NCBI GenBank assembly: GCA_028718905.1 | Contig: JAQUKV010000009.1 | Location: 1 to 50,274, forward strand | Direction: 5' to 3' | Source of the DNA: Candidatus Peribacteraceae bacterium | Lineage (GTDB): Bacteria; Patescibacteriota; Gracilibacteria; Peribacterales; Peribacteraceae | DNA: 50,274 bases | Part shown: positions 40,501 to 48,738 of the stretch, piece by piece | Position numbering within the stretch: the stretch's first letter is position 1 | Layout: each line of letters begins with the position of its first letter | Notes under the pieces: model-generated | The model's database searches: none | What the model saw: the letters and a program-made list of their open reading frames with translations, nothing else | Told to the model about the DNA's origin: nothing | Translations under genes and position numbers: made by a program

Positions 40501-43491
40501 AATCTGTACAGCCGCAAGTGGAACACCGTCAAGAAGAAGGGAGTGGACGGCCAGTACTACTACGACAACACGCCGGAAGACACCTTCATCCGCGCCACAA
40601 AAGTCACCACCGATGAAAAAGGTAAGGCCAAGACCGCTGTCCGTCCCGATCAGGGCGGCGAATTCCGCGTCGTGGCCGTGGTCGAGGATGCGCAGGGACG
40701 CCAGGCCAAAGCCGCAACCGGCCTCTACGCATGGTCCTCAACCTATGTGAACTGGCCGCACCAGAACAATAACCGCATCGATGTGGTGCCGGACAAGGCG
40801 GAGTACCGCATCGGGGATACCGCCACTCTGCTCATCAAGTCCCCCTTTCAGGGCAAAAACGTCAGGGCGCTCGTCACCGTGGAACGGGAACAGGTGATCC
40901 ACCGGCAAGTCATCACGATCGAGAGTACGGCACAGAAGATCATCGTCCCCATTACCGAGGATCTGCTGCCCACCGCTTATGTCTCCGTTGTCGTGATCAA
41001 GCCCCGCGTCGGCGAGACCTTCAACGAGAGCGGGCTCGATACCGGAGCACCGGCCTTTCGCATCGGTTACGCCAAGCTCCCCATCGATACCGCCTCGAAG
41101 CACCTCACTGTGACGGTGCAACCGGACAAAGAAAAATACCTGCCGGGCGAGAAAGTCACGGTGAGGCTCAATGCCACCGACTGGCAGGGCAAGCCGGCCA
41201 AAGCGGAGCTGTCGCTGGGTGTCGTGGACATGAGCGTGCTCGCACTGACCGGTTTCGAGTTACCGGATCTTGTCTCGCAATTCTACAGCGAACGTCCCGT
41301 GGGCGTGCTCACCGCCGAGATGCTCACGTTCCTCATCGACCGCTACAAGCCCGGATCCAAAGGTGGGGGCGGTGCGGATCTGGAAGCGAAGAAACGCGGT
41401 AACTTCAAGGATACTGCCTACTGGAACCCCACCATTCTCACGGATGAGAACGGCGAGGCGAAGGTCTCGTTCACACTGCCCGACAACCTCACCACGTGGC
41501 ATCTGCTGGCCGTCGGGCAGACGCGCGCCTCAACGTTCGGCGCGGCGGAGAACACCGTGATCGAGACGAAGCACGTGATCGTGCGTCCCGTGCGGCCGCG
41601 CTTCGGCGTCGTCGGTGACCGCATCACGCTGGGCGCGATCGTGCATAATTTCCTCGATACTCCCGCCACCTTCACCGTTTCGCTCACCGGAAGCGGCTTC
41701 ATGCTGAGCGGACAGCAAGGTAAGCAGGTGACGATCGGCTCCGGTGAACAGACGAAAGTGGCATTCCCCGTCACGATCTCCCGAGCAAACAAGGCGACCT
41801 TCACGTTCCTCGCCCGGAATGAGACCGCGCGCGACGAAGTGGAGGAATCCATTCCCATCCTGCCGTACGGGGCTCTGCAAAGCGCGGCGACCACGGGTAT
41901 CACCGAAGACATCGCAACAGAGCATGTGTTCGTGCCCTCCGAGAAGGACGCACGCGACGGATCGCTCACGGTGACCGTTTCCCCCTCGCTTGCCACCTAC
42001 CTGCCGGGCGGTCTGCAGTACCTCGCAGGTTACCCCTACGGCTGCGCGGAGCAGACGCTCTCGAGCGTGCTGCCGGATGTCGTTCTCACACGCCTGCAGG
42101 GGTTCGATGCCTTTCATATCGTCGACCGGAAGAAACTCGACGACATGGTCACGACGGGTCTCACCCGCCTCTATACCTTCCAGCGCGGTGACGGAGGATT
42201 CGGCTACTGGCAGGAGAGCACGCGGAGTTACCCCGCCCTGAGCGCTTATGCGCTGCAGGCGCTCTCGCTCATTCAAGGCAGCGGCTTTGCCGTGGATGAC
42301 GGCGTCATCGCCCGCACGCGACAGTACCTTGATGCCGCATTGAGAACATCCGATCCCCATGTGAAACTCGATGCCGCCATCCGCGCACAGATCCTGTTCG
42401 TCCTTGCCGAAACGGGCGGCGTGGACGTGAGTCTGCTCAACAACCTCGACGAGCAGCGTGGATCGCTCCCGCTCTTCGCGAAGGCCGAGCTCGCCATGGC
42501 GTTCGACCGCACCACGTCCAAGGCCAAAGCGCGCGATATCCTCACAGAAATCCTCCGGTCCGCGAAAGTGGACGGGCGGGGCACACACTTTGAAGAAGAG
42601 GATATCGGAACGTACGGCTCTCTGATGCACACCAATGACCGCACATCCGCACTCGTGCTGCAGGCGATGCTGCGCATCGACCCCAAGAATCCTCTGATCC
42701 CCAACGCCGTACGCTACCTGCTGGCTATTCGCAAAGACGGCCACTGGGATACGACGCAATCCACCGTCTCGGTGCTCCTCGCGTTCATCGAATACCTGCA
42801 GCAGACGAAAGAACTGGATGCCGACTTCACGGCGAGTGTGGAAGTGAACGAGGCCACCATCATCGACTGGAAGGTCACGAAGCAAAACGTGCTCTCGCGC
42901 AAGGAAGTGAAACTGGCCTTGGATGAACTCATCAGAGGCGAGACGACAACACTGAACATCGGCAAGAAAGGAAAGGGCAGACTTTACTACGATGCGGTGC
43001 TCTCGTACTTTTACACGGCCGATACGCTGCCGCCCGCCGAAGAGGGCATCAGTATTCTGCGATCAACCGAACCGCTCCCCGATCAGAAGCAAACACCGAC
43101 CGTGGGGAACACCTACCGCGTGACGCTCACGATCACCGTGCCCGAGGCCCGTCACTTCGTGGCCATCGAGAGCCCCTTCCCGGCCGGTTTTGAGCCGATC
43201 GATGTGAATCTTGAAACCGCGCAGAAGACGCTTCTGTCGGATGACACCACACATTTGTGGGACGAAAACTACTGGCAGAGCGGACTGTGGCGCTTCACAC
43301 ACCGCGAACTGCGCGATGATATGTTCTTCGCGTTCGCCGATGAGTTGCCGGCCGGCGTGTACCAGCTGACCTACCTCGTGCGCGCGACGACACCGGGCAC
43401 CTTTCACGAGCGCCCGGCAAAAGTATTCGAAATGTACTTCCCCGAAGTCTTCGGACAGACCGAGGGAACGCTGGTGACGATTGGAGAGTAA
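37555..43491 (+). CDS. Bacterial alpha-2-macroglobulin family protein
   Basis: This is a 1978-residue surface protein. Alpha-2-macroglobulins trap proteases through a reactive thioester. It has one N-terminal membrane segment (about 19-42) and no lipobox. Ig-like Big_5 repeats follow at about 135-350 (GRIPEVGAQDVAETSKITII, FDRPMIPL). The MG2 start is YTDRPIYRAGDTV (about 708-720). The alpha-2-macroglobulin domain has ILTDENGEAKVSFTLPDNL around 1290. The thioester YPYGCAEQT contains Cys1497 and Gln1500, then the helical thioester domain (YTFQRGDGGFGYW) and a C-terminal receptor-like part (FVAIESPFPAGFEPIDV). It is followed at 85 bp by pbpC, the usual neighbour in other bacteria. A protective or cell-wall surveillance role is known only for the family. 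Confidence 0.93.
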   Translation: MSLSDRYKFVTATIGRRPLALATVLVVFITLIALFATGTVRFPSRQTTMDFALRQRVSAASTLQFSFPALMDHQSVVENITVPDAMTGSWLWTDETLSFHPASSLPAGKTVIFRLDRAAKKSDGSILGQDLDFTFTVAGPPAIAGRIPEVGAQDVAETSKITIIFDRPMIPLTQVQGDAAQARLANWPVTISPDTAGRWRWLSTVAVEFIPEKGLLPSTRYTVSIPKGIQTVSGDKTEEDFSWTFETARPQVASTDPVANYSLAGPTTLPSLTFNQEMDSGSAKAFLSLTRDGENGTPEEIPIRSVAYGKTEVNKRTVSDRTMLVITPANPLTFSSKYTLTVAPGITGAKGTLGNGTGFTLHFSTVGTLKVEQSSFEYSRVLFKFSNPLAEDSIKNQMEITPAVAQWKETEWQLSSWQDNRELSAYPQLKPSTEYTITLKTGIKDTFGQSLKEPVTYAFKTPPLDPQLLLESKGAFGIFERAKAPIYRMKTVNITKAEAELSSVSLADFLAFRNLHQPPDSLPENLTPLRSWTYVPKAGKDMWDIHDLDMSQEAKQSLPSGLFALRVRAPNENGYDGKPLQFAQIFALTNTTLTLKYSGNRALVWATDLTSGDPVGGAQIVFHALDGKEIVTGRTDKEGFFETEIDMQRFVTSMNEWEPEFWVTAKKGDDFALVSSRWNDGIRPDMFGFFTDFWNPSDRSERIHSTLYTDRPIYRAGDTVHFKGILRSRNREGLLSLPEKSRTVTVTVRDSNGNQILSKSLPLTDFGSFADDVPIDANAPLGSYQISAGFQESAYGDAYGSFDVLAYRKPEYRVDLTTEREDYFQDDTVQAAIEGAYYFGAPMGGAHVAWRAQTTDYFFNKVQDDWYSFGLEDAWCWQNCERQTKLLAEGEGTLDAAGRLTVSVPAKIDDKPVSQILTIEADVTDPNNQVVSNRVSVPVHKADAYVGVKTQDYVVTPGTDASIAVVTVRPDGSPLPRTTVTVNLYSRKWNTVKKKGVDGQYYYDNTPEDTFIRATKVTTDEKGKAKTAVRPDQGGEFRVVAVVEDAQGRQAKAATGLYAWSSTYVNWPHQNNNRIDVVPDKAEYRIGDTATLLIKSPFQGKNVRALVTVEREQVIHRQVITIESTAQKIIVPITEDLLPTAYVSVVVIKPRVGETFNESGLDTGAPAFRIGYAKLPIDTASKHLTVTVQPDKEKYLPGEKVTVRLNATDWQGKPAKAELSLGVVDMSVLALTGFELPDLVSQFYSERPVGVLTAEMLTFLIDRYKPGSKGGGGADLEAKKRGNFKDTAYWNPTILTDENGEAKVSFTLPDNLTTWHLLAVGQTRASTFGAAENTVIETKHVIVRPVRPRFGVVGDRITLGAIVHNFLDTPATFTVSLTGSGFMLSGQQGKQVTIGSGEQTKVAFPVTISRANKATFTFLARNETARDEVEESIPILPYGALQSAATTGITEDIATEHVFVPSEKDARDGSLTVTVSPSLATYLPGGLQYLAGYPYGCAEQTLSSVLPDVVLTRLQGFDAFHIVDRKKLDDMVTTGLTRLYTFQRGDGGFGYWQESTRSYPALSAYALQALSLIQGSGFAVDDGVIARTRQYLDAALRTSDPHVKLDAAIRAQILFVLAETGGVDVSLLNNLDEQRGSLPLFAKAELAMAFDRTTSKAKARDILTEILRSAKVDGRGTHFEEEDIGTYGSLMHTNDRTSALVLQAMLRIDPKNPLIPNAVRYLLAIRKDGHWDTTQSTVSVLLAFIEYLQQTKELDADFTASVEVNEATIIDWKVTKQNVLSRKEVKLALDELIRGETTTLNIGKKGKGRLYYDAVLSYFYTADTLPPAEEGISILRSTEPLPDQKQTPTVGNTYRVTLTITVPEARHFVAIESPFPAGFEPIDVNLETAQKTLLSDDTTHLWDENYWQSGLWRFTHRELRDDMFFAFADELPAGVYQLTYLVRATTPGTFHERPAKVFEMYFPEVFGQTEGTLVTIGE

Positions 43492-43575
43492 TGAATTTCC
43501 TGAGTATCGGTGTATCCGTGAACAGCCCAGAAAGGCGCACTGATACACTGATATTCTGTTACGCTGCACTCCCTG

Positions 43576-45936
43576 ATGCCCGGACGAAAAATCCGCACAC
43601 GACAGGCCATCCTGATCATTCCCCTTCTCTTGCTCGCAGGAGCGATGCTGATTCCGCTGCCAAAGCGTTTTCTCGATCAGGAACAATCCTCTGTTCGGAT
43701 TCTGGATCGCAACGGCGAAGAGCTCTACGAACTCAATCGTGCCACACGGGGATCACAGCAGTGGACGCCTCTCTCACAGATCCCCGAGCCGTGTATTGCC
43801 GCAATACTCGCCATCGAGGACCGCGGCTTCTCTACGCATCCCGGCATCAGTTTCAGAGGAACCCTCCGTGCACTCTGGCAGAACGTCAGCACCGGACACA
43901 TCGTCTCGGGCGGTTCCACCATCACCCAGCAACTCGCCCGGCTCACCCTCGGCACGCAGAAGCGCACGCTGACCTCCAAGGCGCTGGAAGCTCTGCTGGC
44001 ACTGAAGCTGGAACAATCCTTGACCAAGAATGAGATTCTGGAGCGGTACCTCAATGCGGCCTATTTCGGGCATCGTTCCTACGGCCTTTCCGCAGCCGCA
44101 CAGACGTACTTCGGCGCCTCCGTCCGCGAACTCTCCACCGCGCAGTGCGCGCTCCTTGCCGGCCTGCCGCAATCTCCCTCCTCACTCGATCCTTTCGTGA
44201 ACGGTGACAAGGCGAAGGTCAGACAGGAACGCGTGCTCGCCGCCATGCACGAGACCCATGCGATTGATGCCGTGCAGCTGGAGCAGGCGATCCGCGAACC
44301 CCTGACGCTCGCGCAGGACCGGACAGCGATTCGCGCCCCGCACTTCGTGATGTGGCTTCTGACCGAACGGCCGGATGATCTCACGGAGCCGGATGTGCGC
44401 ACCACGCTGGACCTCAGCCTGCAGACGGACGTGGAGCGCATTGTTGAACGCAAGCTCAGGGAACTCAAAGACCAGAACGTCACCTCGGCGGCCGTGGTCG
44501 TGCTCTCTGCACACACCGGCGACGTACTGAGCATGGTCGGATCGGCGGATTACTTTGACGAGGGGCACGACGGGGCAGTCAACGTGACGTTGGCCTCCCG
44601 CCAGCCGGGATCCGCCTTGAAGCCCTTCACCTATGCACTCGCGCTCTCCAAAGGTGATACGGCCGCGACCACCGTGGCCGACACCACCGTGCAGTTCCTC
44701 ACGGAGGAAGGCACGCCTTATGTCCCACGCAACTACGACTACCTCGAACACGGACTGGTGCGCTATCGCGAGGCGCTGGCCAACTCGTACAACATCGCGG
44801 CCGTGCGCGTTCTGGAGCGCGTCGGGGTACCCACCCTGCTCTCGTTCCTGAGATCCGCAGGACTCACGACCCTCACGCGGTCTCCCGAGTACTACGGCCT
44901 CGCTCTCACGCTCGGTGATGCCGAGGTGCGTCTTCTGGAGCTTGCACAGGCATACGGCATTTTCCCCCGCGGGGGCATGACACTGCCGGTTCGCACACTC
45001 CTCACTGATCCCAAACCCAAAGGGACGAACATCCTCGACCCGCAAGTGGCCTGGCTCATCACCGATATTCTGAGTGACGATACCGCGCGTCTGGCGGAAT
45101 TCGGCGAGAGCGGGCCGCTGCATTTCGATTTTCCCGTCGCAGCCAAGACGGGCACGACGCGGAACTCCCGCGACAACTGGACCATCGGCTATACCCCCGA
45201 TCGCATCGTGGGGGTCTGGGTGGGCAACGCAGACAACACGCCCATGAAGGACACATCGGGCGTGACGGGGGCAGGGCCGATCTTCCATGATGTCATGCTG
45301 GCAGCCACGAAGAACCTGCCGCGCGGCGACTTCGCACAGCCACCGGGTCTGAAGAAAGCCACCGTCTGCAGCCTGTCGGGAAAGCTTCCGACGGCGCTGT
45401 GTCCGCACACGATTGAAGAGTGGTTCATCACCGGAACGGAGCCAAAAGAATTGGATGACCTGTACCGACTTTTTGAGATCGACCGACGCAACGGACTGCT
45501 GGCGAATAAAAATTGTGAACAGAGTTTTGTCGAACAGAGAGCCTTCACCGTGTTTCCAAAGGACACCGATCAGTGGGCCCGCGAACACGGATGGCCACTT
45601 CCGCCCACGAAAGGATCCCCGCTCTGCGGCACCCAACCGCAAGCCGGACAATCGTCGATGGATACATCTGCCACATGGCTCGAAATCACGCAGCCGCAAC
45701 CGAACGAGAGTTACCTCTTCGACCCTCTTATCCCGGTAATGCAGCAACTGGTCATCTTCGAGGCGCATGCTTCATCCGATATCCGCACAGTGAACTGGTA
45801 CGTGGATGGCAAGCAAGTCGGGACAGCGGAGGCTCCGGATTTCCGGATGAAGTGGAAGCCGGTCACCGGCTGGCATGACGTGGAATCCCGCAGCGGAAAC
45901 CTGCGCGCCTCGCAGCGTCTTGAGGTGGTGAAATAA
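43576..45936 (+). CDS. pbpC: Penicillin-binding protein 1C (bifunctional transglycosylase/transpeptidase)
   Basis: This 786-residue class A PBP polymerises and cross-links peptidoglycan outside the membrane. An N-terminal membrane anchor (AILIIPLLLLAGAMLI, about 11-28) is followed by the GT51 domain with IEDRGFSTHPGI (Glu82), GGSTITQQLARL and the ALEALLALKLEQ helix. The transpeptidase domain has the catalytic S346-A-L-K349, S404-Y-N and K524-T-G motifs. The C-terminal about 90 residues form a BiPBP_C domain (WLEITQPQPNESYLFDP), which marks PbpC. Pairing with the alpha-2-macroglobulin gene (85 bp upstream) matches the well-known yfhM-pbpC association. Confidence 0.95.
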   Translation: MPGRKIRTRQAILIIPLLLLAGAMLIPLPKRFLDQEQSSVRILDRNGEELYELNRATRGSQQWTPLSQIPEPCIAAILAIEDRGFSTHPGISFRGTLRALWQNVSTGHIVSGGSTITQQLARLTLGTQKRTLTSKALEALLALKLEQSLTKNEILERYLNAAYFGHRSYGLSAAAQTYFGASVRELSTAQCALLAGLPQSPSSLDPFVNGDKAKVRQERVLAAMHETHAIDAVQLEQAIREPLTLAQDRTAIRAPHFVMWLLTERPDDLTEPDVRTTLDLSLQTDVERIVERKLRELKDQNVTSAAVVVLSAHTGDVLSMVGSADYFDEGHDGAVNVTLASRQPGSALKPFTYALALSKGDTAATTVADTTVQFLTEEGTPYVPRNYDYLEHGLVRYREALANSYNIAAVRVLERVGVPTLLSFLRSAGLTTLTRSPEYYGLALTLGDAEVRLLELAQAYGIFPRGGMTLPVRTLLTDPKPKGTNILDPQVAWLITDILSDDTARLAEFGESGPLHFDFPVAAKTGTTRNSRDNWTIGYTPDRIVGVWVGNADNTPMKDTSGVTGAGPIFHDVMLAATKNLPRGDFAQPPGLKKATVCSLSGKLPTALCPHTIEEWFITGTEPKELDDLYRLFEIDRRNGLLANKNCEQSFVEQRAFTVFPKDTDQWAREHGWPLPPTKGSPLCGTQPQAGQSSMDTSATWLEITQPQPNESYLFDPLIPVMQQLVIFEAHASSDIRTVNWYVDGKQVGTAEAPDFRMKWKPVTGWHDVESRSGNLRASQRLEVVK

Positions 45937-45948
45937 TGGTAAATATTG

Positions 45949-45954
45949 TATAAT
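45949..45954 (+). promoter_or_regulatory. -10 element of a small membrane protein gene
   Basis: Perfect TATAAT; the next in-frame start, TTG at 45964, lies 9 nt after it. The -35 region is weak. Confidence 0.45.
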
Positions 45955-45963
45955 GTATTTATC

Positions 45964-46146
45964 TTGGAAACATCCACACCCATCCCGCCTCCACAGGAGA
46001 TCGTTCCCGTTTTGCCCGCGCGCAACGCGGTGATCGCCGGAACGCACGGAGCGCTGGAGACACTGAGTATGGTCCTCGTTCCCGCCGCGACCATCGCCGT
46101 TATGGCCTATGGATTCAAAATGATGTTTCGGGGCGTTTTGCATTAA
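45964..46146 (+). CDS. Small single-span membrane protein
   Basis: This is a 60-residue protein starting with TTG at 45964. A Pro-rich N-terminus (LETSTPIPPPQEIVPVLP) leads to one hydrophobic segment (about 32-52, LETLSMVLVPAATIAVMAYG) and the short basic tail FKMMFRGVLH. I recognise no family. A perfect -10 hexamer 9 nt upstream and the typical single-span layout support it. An alternative TTG six codons upstream lies inside the -10 region. The position between pbpC (28 bp) and the kinase-deaminase gene gives no function. Confidence 0.45.
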   Translation: METSTPIPPPQEIVPVLPARNAVIAGTHGALETLSMVLVPAATIAVMAYGFKMMFRGVLH

Positions 46147-46179
46147 TGATCATTGCACCGGCGCTTGTGTGTCTGCCCC

Positions 46180-46207
46180 TTGTAAATACAGGGGTCTCCG
46201 CGATAAT
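46180..46207 (+). promoter_or_regulatory. Promoter of the kinase-deaminase fusion gene
   Basis: TTGTAA (46180-46185), 16-nt spacer, GATAAT (46202-46207), 8 nt to the ATG at 46216. The leader is 0-2 nt. Confidence 0.6.
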
Positions 46208-46215
46208 GCAGAGCA

Positions 46216-47244
46216 ATGTCACAGATCATCGGTCTCACCGGCTTCATGGGCAGCGGCAAGGGAGAACTCGTCAAACTTCTGCAGAGGCGCGGTTACACGT
46301 ACATTTCTCTCTCGGATGCCGTGCGGGAGGAGGCGACCAGACAGGGGATTCCGCACACGCGCGAACATCTGCAGCAAATCGGGAATGCGCTTCGTGATAC
46401 GCATGGTGCAGGAGTACTGGGAAAGAAAATCCGCGAAGTCGTGGAACAGGAAAAGGAACGACGCTGGGTGATCGACGGCATCCGTAATCCCGGAGAGTGG
46501 GAGGAATTGAAACACCTCCCGGATTTTCAGATGGTCGGAGTCACGGCCTCGCCAGAGACCATCGTCGCACGGATCCAAACGCGCAATCGCGAAGGCACTC
46601 CCCTCTCCCAAGAAGAAATTCTGGCCAAGCTCAATCGGGAGCGCGGCATCAACGAACCGCCCGAAGGCCAACAGGTGCAGCGCACGCTCGACCACGCCGA
46701 CTACCTGATCGTGAATGAAGGGACGCTTGAAGATCTGGAGGCGAAATTGAAGCACTTCGAACGTCTGGAAACAGGTGAAGACCGACCCACCTTCCACGAA
46801 GTCTTCATGGAGATCGCCTACACGTGGGCCAAGCGCGCCACGTGTCTGCGACGCCGGGTCGGTGCCGTGATCGCCAAGGACAAACAGCAACTGACGGCGG
46901 GCTACAACGGCGCCCCGCGCGGAGTGCCCCATTGTGCCGAGATGGGCGGCTGCCTGCGAGCCAAGCTGGGCATCCCCTCGGGCCAGCGGGCCGAGATCTG
47001 CCGCGGCACGCACGCCGAGCAGAACGCCATCACCCAGGCGGCAAAACTTGGAATCTCGATCGAGGGCTCCACGCTCTACTGCAACACCTTCCCCTGCGTC
47101 ATCTGCGCCAAGATGATTCTGAATGCCGGCATCCAGACCGTGGTCTACGACAGCGATTATGACGATCCCTTGAGCAAGGAGATCCTCGGCCAACAGCGCC
47201 TGCTCACGCTGGTTCGCTACGAGGGGAAGAGGTTTCGGACGTGA
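46216..47244 (+). CDS. Fusion of a P-loop nucleotide-kinase-like domain and dCMP deaminase
   Basis: This is a 342-residue protein. Residues 1-185 form a P-loop kinase-like domain (dephospho-CoA/dNMP kinase type): GFMGSGKGE (G9-K15), a VIDGIRNPGEWEEL strand and RIQTRNREGTPLS. Residues about 195-342 are a ComEB-like dCMP deaminase with H266-A-E268, C294-V-I-C297 as zinc ligands and the second-zinc pattern GVPHCAEMGGCLRAKLG. Deamination of dCMP gives dUMP, the dTMP precursor, so it feeds tmk at 13791. The kinase substrate is not readable; dCMP or dTMP would make sense. The gene converges with and overlaps the minus-strand gene at 47204 by 41 bp. Confidence 0.87.
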   Translation: MSQIIGLTGFMGSGKGELVKLLQRRGYTYISLSDAVREEATRQGIPHTREHLQQIGNALRDTHGAGVLGKKIREVVEQEKERRWVIDGIRNPGEWEELKHLPDFQMVGVTASPETIVARIQTRNREGTPLSQEEILAKLNRERGINEPPEGQQVQRTLDHADYLIVNEGTLEDLEAKLKHFERLETGEDRPTFHEVFMEIAYTWAKRATCLRRRVGAVIAKDKQQLTAGYNGAPRGVPHCAEMGGCLRAKLGIPSGQRAEICRGTHAEQNAITQAAKLGISIEGSTLYCNTFPCVICAKMILNAGIQTVVYDSDYDDPLSKEILGQQRLLTLVRYEGKRFRT

Positions 47245-47800
47245 AGGTGTGCCACTGCCCGGGGATGTCCGCACAGTCCGGATACCGGAATGCCTGCGTA
47301 ATCGCATAGTCTCTCTGCTCTTCATTGCGGTTGACAAACGCAAACATCTTGGGAACCATCCTCAAACTCGTCTCGCGCTCCAGAAGAATGATGAGGCCTC
47401 TGCGCACTTCACGCGTGATCAGCACAGGCACCTTTGCGGAGCCGAGGGCATCGTAGGCGTCTTCCAGCCCTTCGCGCGTTGAGAACGCGATGACGGCCCG
47501 CATGCGCGGTTCCCCCTGGACCGTTCCCAGAACGAAAGCCGAAAGTTCCCGAGGTGGGTCGATGGTCGTGATGATGTCTGTTTCCTGTCTCAGACAACGC
47601 CGGTTCTGCCTGCCTGGAATCGGAACATCCTCACGAAGCTGATAGTCCTGAATGACCGTGGGGATACCCATCTCTTCGCCTACTTCAGCAATCCGACTAC
47701 GGAATGTATCGCACCACTCCTGGCAATACGGATTGTAGTTGGACGCGGAACCTGTTCGCCCCATCTCTCTCGGGCTTGATGACTCCAGTATGCCTCGCAT
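47204..47800 (-). CDS. Hypothetical protein, unknown function
   Basis: This is a 198-residue soluble protein with no family I recognise. Residues about 20-55 are helical (YNPYCQEWCDTFRSRIAEVG). Then alternating strands and helices follow (RAVIAFSTREGLEDAYDALG, AKVPVLITREVRRGLIILLE). Ser-rich ends suggest an irregular start or a partly disordered protein; the start at 47800 or an ATG at 47764 is uncertain. No signal peptide. Its last 41 bp overlap the 3' end of the kinase-deaminase gene tail to tail. It may be a genuine gene, since no other frame fits here, but evidence is limited. Confidence 0.55.
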   Translation of the reverse strand: MRGILESSSPREMGRTGSASNYNPYCQEWCDTFRSRIAEVGEEMGIPTVIQDYQLREDVPIPGRQNRRCLRQETDIITTIDPPRELSAFVLGTVQGEPRMRAVIAFSTREGLEDAYDALGSAKVPVLITREVRRGLIILLERETSLRMVPKMFAFVNRNEEQRDYAITQAFRYPDCADIPGQWHTFTSETSSPRSEPA

Positions 47801-48212
47801 CCCGTTTCGGGCGGTTGGAGCAGGGCGACGGTACAGAGCTTTGTTGGACGCATTGGTGGCTTAGTTTGCCGCAGGAAATCGAAGAGTCAACTCTCATAGA
47901 AGCATGATCCATGCCCTGTCTTCAGGGAGCGTGCTCTGAACACAACATTCCGGGCAATCATTCTTCCGGATGCCGAAATGCTGCAAGGTCTCCGGCTTGG
48001 TCGGCGGTTTGTCAACAGCGCATGCACCCTGCAGGAGGTGTAACCGTACGATCAGCTAAATTCATTGCAGAATGGACGTGCAGAGACGCACAGCTTTGCT
48101 ACACTGGCGCCACGTGGGTCGGCCCCGCACCAGACGCTCACTAAAGTTCGCGTCGATGCGGGACGAGTCACTCTGTCGCTTTATTGCTCTTTGGTTCTCT
48201 GCTGCAATGCGT
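47801..48212. other. Intergenic stretch before tRNA-Tyr, no gene recognised
   Basis: The 412 bp hold only short frames without coding character. A TACACT hexamer at about 48098-48103 and several direct motifs are seen, but no clear promoter, hairpin or RNA gene can be supported. Confidence 0.5.
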
Positions 48213-48298
48213 GGGTCGGTACCGAAGTGGTCAAACGGGCCAGACTGTAAATCTGGTGCCTCATGGCTTCGGGGGTTCGAATCCCTCCCGGCCCACCA
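48213..48298 (+). tRNA. tRNA-Tyr (anticodon GTA), CCA encoded
   Basis: Class II tRNA. The acceptor stem is GGGTCGG/CCGGCCC (one G-U), anticodon stem CCAGA/TCTGG with loop CTGTAAA (anticodon GTA), a long variable arm, T-arm GGTTCGAATCC, discriminator A and encoded CCA at 48296-48298. Confidence 0.95.
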
Positions 48299-48325
48299 TT
48301 CTGCTTCGCAAGCTTCGCAGAATGG
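48296..48325. repeat. Hairpin whose first arm is the CCA end of tRNA-Tyr
   Basis: CCATTCTGC (48296-48304) pairs perfectly with GCAGAATGG (48317-48325) across a 12-nt loop. No U-tract follows, so it is not a standard terminator. The tRNA-Leu(TAA) gene has the same arrangement. Confidence 0.7.
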
Positions 48326-48437
48326 TATAGGCTAACCTGCTATCCATGTGTACTTATTGAGAAGTTGCTCACCCACACACGACATATGTGAACTGCACAG
48401 AACGATCTTGCGCATCGCCCTTTTCTACATCTTCCCT

Positions 48438-48689
48438 TCACGCAACAACGCAGCCAAGACCCCTGAGGGTCTCGACAATATCGAGCGTCGTGCGATTGCC
48501 GATGGCATCCAGTTGTACGCTGACCGTACATTGCCGCGATGGCTTTCCATTCAAAAGACGTGGGGCAACCGTGCAGCGTCCAATGTCCGCTGCCAGCCGG
48601 TTCTCCAGTTCAATGTGACTCATCGTATCGGGCAGCCCGACACTGAGCGAGCAGATATTCCCTTCGATTTCAACAGCACCATTACTCAT
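48438..48689 (-). CDS. Small alpha/beta hypothetical protein (possible paralogue of the gene at 48739)
   Basis: This is an 83-residue protein starting at the ATG at 48689 (MSNGAVEIEG). The predicted order is strand, helix, strand, strand, helix, strand (NICSLSVGLPD, ELENRLAADIG, CTVSVQLDA, TTLDIVETLRGLG), an ACT/ferredoxin-like pattern. The frame is open further upstream, but the extra residues lack this character. TTGCAA-15-TACACT on the minus strand ends 9 nt before the ATG. It resembles its neighbour in length and secondary-structure order. Function unknown. Confidence 0.55.
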   Translation of the reverse strand: MSNGAVEIEGNICSLSVGLPDTMSHIELENRLAADIGRCTVAPRLLNGKPSRQCTVSVQLDAIGNRTTLDIVETLRGLGCVVA

Positions 48690-48738
48690 ACGGAGAAAAG
48701 TGTACTGACTCCGTGCCAGTTGCAACAAGATTTTCCTC

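Noticed and set aside
48072..48335. An 87-codon frame across tRNA-Tyr
   Set aside because: It reads through a well-formed tRNA and its hairpin; no protein similarity.
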